From NCBI RefSeq assembly GCF_000485595.1, contig NW_014577102.1, positions 686,484-716,659 on the forward strand: a stretch of 30,176 nt of DNA. The letters are read 5' to 3'. A model generated the notes under the pieces. It was given only the letters and a program-made list of their open reading frames with translations, was not told the origin of the DNA and did no database searches. This stretch comes from Priapulus caudatus. Its lineage: Eukaryota > Priapulida > Priapulimorpha > Priapulimorphida > Priapulidae. This document shows positions 10,555 through 20,881 of the stretch, one piece after another; positions within the stretch are counted from its first letter, which is position 1, and each line of letters begins with the position of its first letter. Made by a program: the position numbers and the translations under genes.

Positions 10555-10965
10555 TTATAAGGCATATAGGCAAATATAGCATATAGGTATAGCATATAGC
10601 ATACATACATATAGCATACATAGGCCTACATAATACTCATATGTAAATTTATGATGTATAGAAATCTGTTTGTGACCATACACAAATGATAGCGGATGTA
10701 TATACATAAATATATAGAGGTATAGTAAGCGATGTCGTAGTAATGACGCTATTAATATATAGACATATCCCCCCAAATATAGATATAATATATGTACCCC
10801 CACATTGACCAAAGTGACGATATGGGGGTTTAAACGCTACTCTGAGCGGTATAGCATATAGCATACATATAGCCCTACATATACCATATATCATATAGCA
10901 ATTAGCATATATTATACAGCATATATAATGAAATACTAGCATATAGCATATACCCAGACAGCACA
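10555..10965. repeat. AT-rich ATAGCATATA minisatellite region
   Basis: The words CATATAGCATA and GGTATAGCATATAGCATACA recur irregularly from about 10560 to 10630 and again from 10845 to 10960. The short tyrosine/isoleucine-rich frames on the minus strand are by-products of this repeat. Confidence 0.75.
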
Positions 10966-11036
10966 ACAGCACCAGGCCAATATTGGCCCAATATCGGTTA
11001 ATCTTGGCACCAATAATATCGGCCCTATTGATCCAC
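10951..11036. repeat. GGCCAATATTGGCC palindromic motif (MITE-like remnant)
   Basis: A perfect 14-bp palindrome GGCCAATATTGGCC sits at 10975-10988, followed by CCAATATCGG and ATATCGGCCC. The run starts with CCCAGACAGCACAAC, a word I associate with short inverted-repeat elements in several invertebrates. Termini on the right were not found. Confidence 0.45.
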
Positions 11037-11152
11037 AAAAATCCTGATATTTTATTGAACTACGCAGTAGAAAATGAAATCCATACAAAATAAATGCAAT
11101 TTAGTATTACAGTTGGCGCAGTTTGTGGCCTGTAGTGTGCAATTACAATATC

Positions 11153-11177
11153 NNNNNNNNNNNNNNNNNNNNNNNNN
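11153..11177. other. assembly gap (25 N)
   Basis: Twenty-five undetermined bases. The true distance across the gap is unknown. Confidence 0.99.
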
Positions 11178-11639
11178 GCCGAAACAGTGGATAGGCATAT
11201 AGGATTGGTATCATCAGGAACCTATCTCAAAGAATGTTCGTGGGATCGTTATGAAGTTGCTACGACGATGGTGCTACAGTTTAAGTGTCTTTCAGATTAA
11301 AGATGGCGAAGCCTCCATCGTACGTAGTTTGCAACACTATTTTGGCAGACAGAATAGCGTATAAGCACGCATCCATTTACTACGCCAAGCCTACAGGCTA
11401 AAATAGAGAGCTGCCACCTTAAACTAAATTAACGCAGGCAAAAACTACACACAGCATACACCACACAGTGCAATGGCAGTGGCACTGGCAGTGGCATACG
11501 TTACATGTACCACACTGACAGTACAGAATGCCATAGAAATTATTACGATTTTAGAGGAGCATTAACCTTACTTCAACCAAATTTAGCTGTTTTGAAATTT
11601 CCACTGTGACATTGTAGCCTCATCACATTCCAGCATGTA
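11178..11639. other. no recognisable gene
   Basis: No recognisable coding or repeat family, apart from a short GCAGTGGCACTGGCAGTGGC reiteration near 11473-11495. Confidence 0.5.
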
Positions 11640-12300
11640 TATGATTCTACCAGGCAAACCCGGCAGTCAAAATTCTTGCTCAACAGTAAACAGCATCCAT
11701 GTTCCTTACCACTCTGTGAGGGTCAAAAGGTATATCGACACTTTACTCTTCGCATGTCAGTTAGAAATACAGTTCATCCGTCCTTTCATAAAGCCATACA
11801 AAACTGCTAGGATCACCGATGAACACAAAAAAGTTTTTTCAATCGCTCCAGTCAGACATTGTCCTCAGAAAATTGGTCTAAAATCTGCCTGTGCCACTTG
11901 ACCTTTACCTGTGACCCAATTTCTGCGCACCATGTTGATGTGTTTCGCTACCATGGATGCATATACACGACTTCACGAGCCTAGGGTCGAGCCGTTTAGA
12001 TTTTGTGCCGCAACTTCTGCATTTCCTCCCTATACCTTAAGTTACAGGAGGCAAATGTTCACCTGTCTTTGAAACCTCTTGACCTTTGAACTTTGACCCC
12101 GGGCCAGCTTTGACATGCCCAACTCGTTTTCGGATTCCCCCCCACCCACGTCTCCGATATCGTGACCCGTACATCAAGCGTGTTAGATGTTGTGCCCAAC
12201 TGTTGACGCGCACGCACGCACGCAGCACGCACGCCGCACGCCCACGGACGCGAATCATTGCGATTTCTACAAGCTACATCTGCATGAGCTAATAAAATGA
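11640..12300 (+). repeat. dispersed repeat family R, copy 1
   Basis: This shares order and many words with 22010-22535: TGTCCTCAGAAAAT, GTCGAGCCGTTTAGATTTTGTG, CCTATACCTTAAGTTA, TTGACCTTTGA, GTGCCCAACTGTTGACG followed by an ACGCACGCACG run, then a GCGATTTCTACAAGCT tail. A run of short GACG/CACG units just before a conserved tail resembles the 3' ends of dispersed elements common in marine invertebrates. There is no protein, so it is probably a SINE-like or non-autonomous element. Confidence 0.8.
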
Positions 12301-13206
12301 TATAACTGTAGCTGTACTTGGTGGCCTATTTTGCTTTAATATTCATAATCAAAATAATACAACTTGTCAGTACCTAGCACCTACCTTGCGCGAGGAAAGT
12401 CTCGAAGGGAAAAGCTATTTATACGCAAAGTCTTAATGTTCTTATCTTTTCTATTATTGCCGACATATTTCCTGCACATGCCGTCAAAATGCTTCATCTG
12501 CAACAAAACGCTGGGCTGCCGCTGAGACAGGTTGCCATCTCAGCGGTAAATAAGTCGACCGCTGCGTGTTCTGCGCACGCGGCACCTAACCATGACCGGT
12601 CAACATGACGTCATTCCGGTAATAACTTCACCGGAGTAGCGCCGAAAACGGGGCACTGGTCTTTTATTTATAATTCTATCAATTTTTTTGGACTTGATTA
12701 CTAATATATATCACACATTCTATAAATTTTTACTATTGAAGGCGATTTTACAACACCCAAATTATGATCGCAATGAAATATGTTAGACTTTCTCCTGACA
12801 TTCAAGGTTTCTTTCTTACTATTGCTTGCTTTGCTTCTTACCTTGGACGTATGTCACAAGGCTATTTTACTAAATAATAATAATAATGAATAATATTAAT
12901 AATAATAATTGCTAGTGGAGACCGAAACGGGCATTACACAGAATATATAATATATTATATATTTAAACTGCGGGCTACGGCTACGATGACGACGCTATAT
13001 GCGCAGGATAGCGTCCTTTTGGAAGAAGTCCTGTTAATCGAGCGCGGCAAGCTTATGCTGCCGGACGCGCGCCAGAGAATAACTAAAGATCGCAAGAACT
13101 ACCTAAAGAGATGCCGAGAATGCCTTGCAATGCAATAAATATACGTATGCACGATACTATGTAAGGTCATCGTCATGTCAATTATCTGCCTGATAGGAAT
13201 GCTATG
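12301..13206. other. no recognisable gene
   Basis: There is nothing coding that I recognise. It contains a small hairpin (CCGCTGAGA 12519-12527 with TCTCAGCGG 12538-12546), an AAT microsatellite (about 12873-12910) and a TATA palindrome near 12942-12964. Confidence 0.5.
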
Positions 13207-16200
13207 ATCTGCTACAAATACTGTCTGATTGTTTCCTGTCTAACTAAATTCCTATATATATATAATGGAATTGGCTACGTGTTCGGTAGCGTGCGTGCCG
13301 ATGCACTGTGACGTGTGCGTGTGCGTGTGTGCCACGCTAACACGTGCTGGCTGCCGTGCGTGGCGTGCTGCTGTACGTGCACGTGCGTGCTGTGCCGTGA
13401 TGGACGCTGTACGTGCGTGCGTGTATTGGCGGGCAGCGCGTGACACACCGTTGACGTGCATACGTCTGCACGTGTTGCGTGCGTGCAGGTGTGTACGTAC
13501 ACGGGCGTGCGTGACCGTGCCCATAGTGCACGTATACACGTGCTGTTGCGTTGCGTGTGCCACGTACACGTGCGCTGTTGCAGTACAGTGCCTGCGAATG
13601 TGCACGTACACGTGCGTGCATGTTGCACGTATACAACCACTGTGCGGTGGGCGTGCGTGTGACGTACACGCGCGTGCGTGGGCGTATGCGCGCTGACGGT
13701 ACCGTGGCTCGTGCGCGCGTGTGTCGTACACAAGTGTGTGCGTGCGTGGAGTGTACGTATACACCGTGCGGACTTACAAAAATTACTGTTTGATTGTTTC
13801 CTGTCTAATAATTCATATATATATATATATGATATGCCACGTTTAGTTTCGTCGCGTGCGGGCGTGCTGTGCACGTGTGCGTGTGCGCGTGTGTGCAGTA
13901 CACGTGCCGTCGGCGTGCGTGCGTAGTGCATACGTGCACGTGCGTGCGTGCGTGTGTACGCCAGTGTACGTAGACGTGCGTGTAATTGCGTCGCGCTTTC
14001 TGTGCGGCTTGATGTGGCGTTGCGCTGTGTTTCACGATAACGGCGTGCGTTGCGTGCCGTGTGACGTACACGTTGCTGTCGCCAGTGCGTGCTGTACGTA
14101 CATCGTGCGTGCGCTGCCAGTGCGGTGCTGTCGTGATCACGGTGCTCGTGCGTGCTGCGTGGGACGTACACGTAAGCGTGCCGTGGTGTGTCGTACACCG
14201 ATGCGTCAGTGCGTGCGTTGTGTAGTATACGGCGCGTGCGTGCGGCGAGAACCGTGTGACGTACACGTGCTCGTGCGTGCGATTTGTCCGTACACAATGG
14301 CAGTGCGTGCGTGCGGTGTTCACGCTATACGGGCTGTGCCGTGCGTGGTGTGCACGTACACGTTGCAGTGCGCCTGTGTGGTCGCGCGTGCTTCAAATAT
14401 AAACGGCCACCGCGAGACGGCCGTGATCGATATTTATGTTTTATACCTGTGAAGGAAATGACCAGCTCGAGGTATAAATACAGTTATATGATAAACAAAC
14501 TCCAGCCAAGCTTTTATATACACATGATCATAGTTTATTAATCACTCTCCTCCATCACGTTCGTGATGTACGTATACGGTGCGTGCGTGCGTCGCGTGCG
14601 CAGTGCACGTAAACGATGCCGTGCTGTGATACGGTACACGTGCGTTGCGTGCCGTGCCGTCGTGTTACGTATTCACGTGCGGCTCACAAAATTACCTGTT
14701 GATTGTTTCCTTGTCGATATTCCTAATTATATTAGAATGACACGTGTTCGAGTGGGTCGTCGCTGCTCGTGCGTGCATGTGCAGGCTGTGCGTGTGTGTA
14801 GTACCACGGGCGTGCGTGTGCACGTACACGTGCAGTGTGCACGTACGACGTTGCAGTGCTGCACGTACACCGTGCAGTGCTGTGCACGTACTACAGCGTG
14901 CGTGCGTGGTGTGCAGGCGTACACGTGCGCTGCGTGATGGTGTACGACACGATGCGTGCGTGCGTGTGTACGTATACGGGGCGTGCCGTGCTGCGTGTGT
15001 ACGTTAACGGTCGCGTGGTGCTGTACGTATACGGCTGGTGCGTGGTGGTGTGTACGTATACGGCCCGTGCGTGCGTTGCGTTGCGTGTGACAGTACACCC
15101 CGTGCGTGCACTGCGTGTGTGTCGCCGCGGTGCTTTCAAATTAAAGGCACGCGCGACGGCGTGATCGTCATTTATTGTTTTACTACCTTAGTGGAAGGAA
15201 TGACCCAGACTCGGAGGATATAAATACAGTTATGAATGTACCAACAAAAACTCACGCCAAGTCTTTATCATAATCACCCATGAATCATATTTATCTATCA
15301 CTCTCATCCCAATCACGCACGATACAATCTCAAAACACCACTAGGTGGTTACAATTCGTATTTTAAATAATATACCTGACGGCCCTACCAGCTGCCGTTT
15401 CTACCTTCGCTAACGTCTCCCCCCCCCACTCCGCCCGTTTAATACTGTTGCGTCCCGACACCGCGGCATATCATACCGCGGTATGTATCTACTCCTTAAC
15501 TCCGCGACACATTACTATTACTACCGTTAACTTACTATTTCTCTACCGCATTACTGTACGCCGCAATCAATCTTACTCGCACGTATCAATGATCTAAACT
15601 AGCTAACAAGTATGATACAAGTAAGTAACCATATTTAACGTGAAACGACATCTGGTCGGAGGGCGTCTGTCAGATCGTCCTCGACTGGTCGCAGCCACCT
15701 CATCTCCCCCTTCTGTAAAACTTTCCCCTATTTATGTTACCCAGCTTCCGCCGTATGACCTCTCGTTCTTCGCGGTCACTGGTACTACTGTCGCTGTACT
15801 GACCGGCCTGGCCAATTGCCGTGCAACGTAACAGTGTTCGCGTTCCGGCCCTTGCCGCCTAACGTTAACATTGTGCACGTACACGTTCGTCAAAATTCTA
15901 CATAATCACATATATATACAATTCACTGCGGTGCATGCTTATCTAACCCAAAAAACCGCTCATGGTATACAGAACAATACACTCAACCACGGTCTAGGCA
16001 ATTGTGCAAAATTTTTGCTCTGAGCGTAGCTAGCAGAGTTAACAATCTGTCTTCCCTCGGGATTGAGAAACCCCTAGTCGAGACACACACTAAAATCAAA
16101 CATAAATACATATTCGCAAGACCGCGCATGAAGAGTTTATTATCGCGAGAACATGTGTGATCGATTCTCTGTTAATATAAAGTTGGAAATTGACGCGACT

Positions 16201-16331
16201 AAAGAAAAATATAGAAATACCAGTACGGTACTGTTGTTAATACACATATTATATATTATACGAATAGCGCACGGCAAGTGCCTTGTTCTCTCTGGTTTTC
16301 TGGTTTCCTGGTTCGTTTCCACGTCCGTAAC
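13207..16331 (+). repeat. GT-rich complex repeat, copy B
   Basis: This is a direct repeat of copy A at the window start, in the same orientation. AT-rich cores with GATTGTTTC lie at about 13207-13265, 13770-13832 and 14680-14740. TATA-bearing cores lie at 14388-14555 and 15132-15315, 748 bp apart. GT/CG-rich spacers separate them, and the roughly 1 kb non-repeated 3' part (15316-16331) ends at the same CACGTCCGTAAC as copy A. The spacers are largely alternating purine-pyrimidine DNA (CGTGCGTG, TACGTACACG). The many overlapping frames on both strands, up to 340 codons, are rich in His, Arg, Thr, Cys and Val and have no protein-like domain, so I leave them out as genes. Confidence 0.85.
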
Positions 16332-16630
16332 GGCAAGTGTTGGAATTCTGATGTACTTAACTGCTGTATTATAAAATTGGAAAAAGTGGCATATAACAAG
16401 TGAAATACATGGTCTTGCTGTGCGTCTTGCTATCCTATTGCAAAGGATAAAATCCAACAACAATTCTGGATATTTTGTAGAACACATAAAATCCATACAA
16501 AATAAAATCAATTTCTATGTACATTGCACTGCATCATCCCAGTTTGTGGCCCTGGGTAGTTCAATAAAATATCCTATTGCTAAGAACTTAGCGAACAGAC
16601 AACGGGACGGACTCACATTAAAACGTGACA
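16332..16630. repeat. flank with a partial copy of the sequence left of the assembly gap
   Basis: AAATCCATACAAAATAAA (about 16489-16506) and CAGTTTGTGGCC (about 16539-16550) recur in the same order at about 11077-11132, 20 bases before the N gap. A degraded dispersed repeat is likely. Confidence 0.45.
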
Positions 16631-17809
16631 CTAATACTTTGTCTGTTCACAATTTTGGCAAGGATGAACTAAATACTGACGAGTAAGCCAGCCATACTTA
16701 GAACTCGAGGCTGGGTGACCTACGCTGCTCCCTGACAGCGTATCGTGCAAGCGTGCTTTGTGCGCCGTGATCGAATCAAAGACCCACTTCTCTGTCACGT
16801 GCGTGGCGTGCTGGTTGCTCGTCCGCCCGCCAACACAGACGTCGGCCTTGCGATGGCACGCGGTCACCTCCGCCCGGCACTGCTGTAGCACTGCCACCTT
16901 CTCTTCTGGAGCGTCTGTGTTGCCAACGTGTACGCGGCCACACCGCGCAAACACCGCCTGTCGGTAGGGGTCGCCACCGCGGGCCGCTTTCCGCACGGCG
17001 TGCGTGAGCGGAAAGCGGCCGGGAATGACGCGGCGCACTCGTAGGGCGTCTCGGCAAGCCATCCGCTGGATTCGAGTGACTCGAGCACCCACGAGATGGA
17101 GACGACCAAGCATCTGCGCTCGCGACCGCAGACGACGTGCGTCGTGTCGCAGCCGACGTCGTCGCGGAGACGGAAGCGGCCAAGCTTGCCGACGATCACG
17201 ATGACCAGCTCCTGCTCGCTCGCGTGAAGACTCGTCATGACGATGCTGCTGCTGCTGTGGCTGCCACTGCTCTAACTGCTGGTCTTCCACCGCTGCGCCG
17301 TTGCCTCGCGGCAACGCTCGACCCATTTGCGGCAGAACTCTTCTCAGCGGATCGGCGTGGTTTCCGGGCGGCGAGGAATGAACTTCTCTAGACTCGTCCG
17401 CGTCGGCGCCGTCACTGTCTTGAAGATTTCGACGTCGTTTCGCCGACTCCACGCGGGTCTATCGAGCTTTCGGGCTCTCTTCTTCCCTCCGATACTGATC
17501 TCGGAGCCGGACACCTCCGCGCGGGACGTCTCGTGCGGTGTGCAGAGCTTAGACGACGGCTCCTGCGTTGACAGCCATAGTTTCCTCTTCTTCCTACTCG
17601 GCTTCACGGGCGGACGACCTCCGCCGGGGCTGACACGACCCGCTGCTGCCTGCTTGCCGTCGCTGCTGCTGCTCCCGTGGACCGTGCCAGAGTCGTCGGA
17701 ATCGCAGCGCGGTCGCTTCGTCGCGTCCCTCGCCGAGGGGTTCCTGAAGAGCTTGCGGTGCACCGGGCTCACGTCGTCGAGGCGACCCGTGGCCGGTGGA
17801 GGTCTCTAT
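16631..17809 (-). CDS. MCPH1: microcephalin C-terminal part (tandem BRCT), frameshifted
   Basis: Microcephalin acts in the nucleus in the DNA-damage response and chromosome condensation; its C-terminal tandem BRCT pair binds phosphoserine peptides such as on H2AX. Three segments are readable on the minus strand. 17344-17809 is a basic, Ser/Pro-rich linker (KKRKLWLSTQEPSSKL). 16990-17238 is the first BRCT: it starts MTSLHASEQE, then GKLGRF, TTHVVCG (about 17142), SWVLESLE (17071-17093), GWLAETPYE and FPAAF. In another frame, 16640-16990 is the second BRCT: DPYRQAVFA, then THVTEKWVFDSITAHK, with the hallmark Trp at 16784-16786. Order and motifs match MCPH1 closer than other BRCT proteins. A frameshift lies between about 16985 and 17035, and the linker joins the first BRCT through a stop near 17266. 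About ten residues before SWVLESLE appear missing. The N-terminal BRCT is absent; at 17800-17815 the sequence passes into P-element transposase. It may be a genuine exon group with sequencing errors or a decayed copy. Confidence 0.8.
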
Positions 17810-18336
17810 TGCAATATTCAATAGCATCAGCAACACTGCTGCTTAGTATAGAGCTTGTGCAGCGAGATTTACCTCCATTTTTTTGTTTCTGCCTGGCTAT
17901 GTGTGTTGCTTTCACTCTGTTGCCAAGTCTAAGTCCTTCATCTTCTTGAAGTTTGTGCAGTTAGTTAATGTATGTCCATGAAGTCTTGCAACCATTGGGA
18001 GTGGTGATGATCCATCCTGCTGCTGTCTTGTGCGAATTAACTTCAACATATGGCAGATGTAGAGAAGAACGTAGACACGGTGGTCTGAACTTGCTGGATG
18101 AAGGATCCAGGTCTGTCACGTTCATCTTTGCTCCCAGTTCTGCTAGCATTGTCAGGCCACATGACGGCTCATCACAAGTTAATGATACGCAATGTAAAAA
18201 TCAGGAAAGCTTCGATGAAGACGTATAAAGCCATTGCCTGAATCAGGTTAGCCCGCTCCTTCTCTGTCATTCATCGATAAGAAGAAGTACGCAAAGGAAT
18301 TTTCAGTTGCCTATGCAGGGCTACAACCATGAATAA
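17800..18336 (-). pseudogene. P-element/THAP9-type transposase, middle part (3' of insertion)
   Basis: Continuing on the minus strand below the transposon insertion, frames read FMVVALHRQLKIP, then (shifted) a LIDEMTEKER-like and RANLIQ segment, then LTCDEPSC and MLAELGAKMNVTDLDPS, later LQEDEGLRLGNRVKATHIA, and finally SSVADAIEYC. This order matches P-element superfamily transposases from the RNase H-like fold to the GTP-binding insertion. The Asp in TCDEPSC is at the place of a catalytic acidic residue. Several frameshifts occur and the C-terminus, with the last catalytic acid, is missing. The sequence joins microcephalin linker at about 17800-17815 in the same orientation, leaving a truncated transposase. 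Confidence 0.8.
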
Positions 18337-18950
18337 CAGTAAAAACCCGCGTATAAACGAACATAGATTTTAAAACATGTTAGGCTAAAATTTCCCATTT
18401 AGACCCCTTTACATAAGAACCTGTTTTAGGCTAAGATTTTAAGTAGGTTCTTAATTTTCATTGCAGATGAAGACTTAAAAGAGAAACACAGATAAAATAA
18501 AAAGAGACTCAACCAATATTGATGCAATAACAATGCCAATGCCAATGGCTCAACAATACAATGCCAGCACCCTGCTGAAACTCATGAAGACGTATAAAGC
18601 ATTGCTGATCACGGTTATGCCCGCTCCTCCTCTGTCATTCCATCGATAAGAAAGTACCGCACACGAATCTTCCAGTCTGCTAGGCGGGCTACAACCATGA
18701 ATACAGTCTAAAAACCCGCAGTTATTAAAACATAGCTCTATGTAAAGAACATGCTTAGGCTAAAATTTCCCCCATTTAGACCCTTACATAAGAACTGTTT
18801 AGGCAAGATTTTAAGTAGGCTTCTTAATTTTCCATGCAGATGAAGACTTAAAAAGCAAACACAGATAAATAAAAAGAAGCTCAACAATATTGATTGCAAT
18901 AACAATGCTCAATGCCAATGCTCACAAATTACAATGCCCGCACCCTGCAT
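18217..18950. repeat. tandem duplication of about 366 bp
   Basis: 18217-18582 and 18583-18950 are copies, both beginning ATGAAGACGTATAAAGC. Each includes about 120 bp of transposase sequence and about 245 bp of the inserted transposon's left end, so the duplication spans the insertion junction and arose after the insertion. Copies differ mostly by one-base indels, which also allows an assembly artefact. Confidence 0.8.
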
Positions 18951-19347
18951 TGTTATCAAAGGACACAGTACTGCATTATTTAACATATAGACTAAAAACC
19001 CGCCATAAAGAACACGTCGATTAAGAACAGCTCAGGCTGAAATGCCGGTCAAAAATTGCATATAATAAGAACACATTCAGCCTGAAAATACATGTATTTG
19101 TATTGACATCTCAACCATAAAAAAACAAACATGTGCAACAACTAAACTCTCCATATAACACCTTACACATAACACTACTGTACTGGTAACACATGCATCA
19201 CAGTCACTAAGCCCGCGCATAGCGCTTTACAATTAAGAACCTATTTAAGAACCTTTTGAGCCTAATTTTTCAGTAAGCACCATTTATATAAGAACATGTT
19301 GAGGCTAACTTGGAAAAATCTATGTTCTTATACGCGGGTTTTTACTG
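18337..19347. mobile_element. TA-target DNA transposon (Tc1/mariner-like ends), non-autonomous
   Basis: The left end is CAGTAAAAACCCGCGTATAA and the right end is its complement TTATACGCGGGTTTTTACTG, a perfect 20-bp inverted repeat. The host gene's reading frame resumes across the element once a TA dinucleotide is counted on each side, so the duplication is TA. CAGT termini and a TA target fit the Tc1/mariner superfamily. The interior has no transposase and is made of reiterated words such as ATAAGAAC, TTTAGGCTAA and AAAACCCGC. It also contains the second copy of a duplicated junction (18583-18950), so the original element was about 650 bp. Confidence 0.85.
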
Positions 19348-20095
19348 TACTAGAGCATCCTGTGCGACTGGTGTGGTATCATCCTCTATCCCAACACCGA
19401 CGTCGACGTAACCGTGGAATTTGGAGCCGTCCCATTCAACATGCTTCCTGATAGCCATCTCGTTCAACACGAGGGCGCATACGACTTGACTGTTCGTGTC
19501 CTTCGCTGCATCGGCCTTCAGCTTGAGAGCAGAGAATGCCGCCTGAGTGAAGCCTGGTTCGCCATTGACTCCACTGTACCACTTTCTGATGGTTGTTGGA
19601 TGAGGAAGAGCAAACTCAAAGGTTTTGTGTACGTATTTGTATGCTTTTGCACTGTAAAACGGAAGTGTTACTGCAAACGCTCGCAATACTGGGGGGTAAC
19701 TATCCCGGCTAAGCGTTCCGTTCTTCTTGAAGGAAAGAATTCTTGTCATAATCGCTGATGGAACATCAGTATACGTCTTTTGTAGCATTTCTGCACCATT
19801 AGTCGAGATCAGTTGTTTTTCTTCCAGCGACTTCACAACTTCTTGGAGCGATGATACCTTCTTCTTAAAGCGGCGACATTTCTGCTGTGTAGTCTTGAGC
19901 TTTTTTAGGCTATTGATCTGATCCCCTGCAGCGTAAAGTCTTCTTTTTACTGCTCGCGGCTCGCCTCGATCGAGTAGGAATGATCTTTCTCAACAAGACG
20001 GGGAAGACTTGGGACTCAGTTCTCCAGGGTCAGAGTTCTTGTCTCCACCTGCTTGCTACACCTCTCACGTGGAGCTTTCCTTGGACGTTGAACCT
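19348..20095 (-). pseudogene. P-element/THAP9-type transposase, N-terminal part (5' of insertion)
   Basis: The main frame (19342-19836, extended up to about 19930 without a Met) begins with a Lys-rich coiled coil (CRRFKKKVSSLQEVVKSLEE). It continues through DVPSAIM, FALPHPTTIRKWYSGV, EPGFTQAAF, LNEMAIRKHVEWDGSKF and GYVDVGVG to TTPVAQDALV, where the TA-target transposon interrupts it. These are the signature blocks of P-element-type transposases, which cut DNA with an RNase H-fold catalytic centre and form 8-bp duplications. Family members usually have Asp in the LDEM box; here it is Asn (LNEM), which would be expected to remove a catalytic acid. Frameshifted remains of the region between the THAP domain and coiled coil (RKAPRER, KDHSYSIEASRE) reach about 20095. 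The THAP domain itself is not visible here and may lie in a lost exon. Confidence 0.88.
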
Positions 20096-20467
20096 TCAAA
20101 TATCAAATTCAAATAATTGAATATCAAATTCCTGGTACAATATTGTGATTTCAGCTGAATACCTTAACTTTCTATAATTTATAGTTGTGATAATATTGAA
20201 CGTGTGATTGAAATATACAAAAAGGGAGACTGCATTTTAATACAGTGAAATACATGAGCTAGAGAAACATATAGTTATATGCAGTTTATAAACAATAGAT
20301 GAAATAATATCATGTAAAATGCAGATTTAGTTAAATCTTATTACCCCCGCCCCAATACAGAATCCAATACAAAAAAGCAGAGCTGTCATAGAAAAAAATT
20401 TAATAAACTGAGAATGTTTTCTTGCTTTCATGCATCCTCTAGCGAACAATCCTAGTACATATCACCC

Positions 20468-20476
20468 CACCCCCGC

Positions 20477-20511
<35 letters not shown>

Positions 20512-20523
20512 ACACACACAACA

Positions 20524-20586
<63 letters not shown>

Positions 20587-20610
20587 CAACAACAACAACA
20601 ACAAAAACCT
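20468..20610. repeat. CA microsatellite with CAA tail
   Basis: (CG)n passes into about 100 bp of (CA)n, broken by two CACCACA interruptions, then (AAC)n at about 20585-20603. Confidence 0.97.
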
Positions 20611-20881
20611 CTCGTAGATATTTTACTCGTACGTTCTTGAGATGGTCTGGAAAGTCAGAGTAATGGTACAGCATCTTCTGCCAGCCGGGATGTCTGACCA
20701 CTGTGGTCAAAGCAGTTTCCTGTAAAATGATTTTAAACTGAGCCTTCTTCGATAGAAACCACTTGTCTCTCTTCATGTTCACAAGCTATGTGATTAGCAA
20801 GGCAGGGCGTCCAAAAGGAAACCTGAAACAAGCAAAATGTAACGTTTCTCTTTCTTTAATTTATCATTTCGCTTTTAGTTA

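Noticed and set aside
13252-15223. Long overlapping frames, up to 340 codons, on both strands of the GT-rich repeat
   Set aside because: They are His/Arg/Thr/Cys/Val-rich translations of CGTGCGTG-type DNA, open in several frames at once on both strands, with no domain and no codon signal.
17795-17815. A splice acceptor (GCAATAG) starting a microcephalin exon at 17809
   Set aside because: The preceding bases read in frame as the transposase motif SSVADAIEYC, with no polypyrimidine tract, so a breakpoint explains them better; transcripts could still prove otherwise.
20430-20782. Frames across the CA repeat on both strands
   Set aside because: These are pure microsatellite translations (HTHTHT and VCVCVC).
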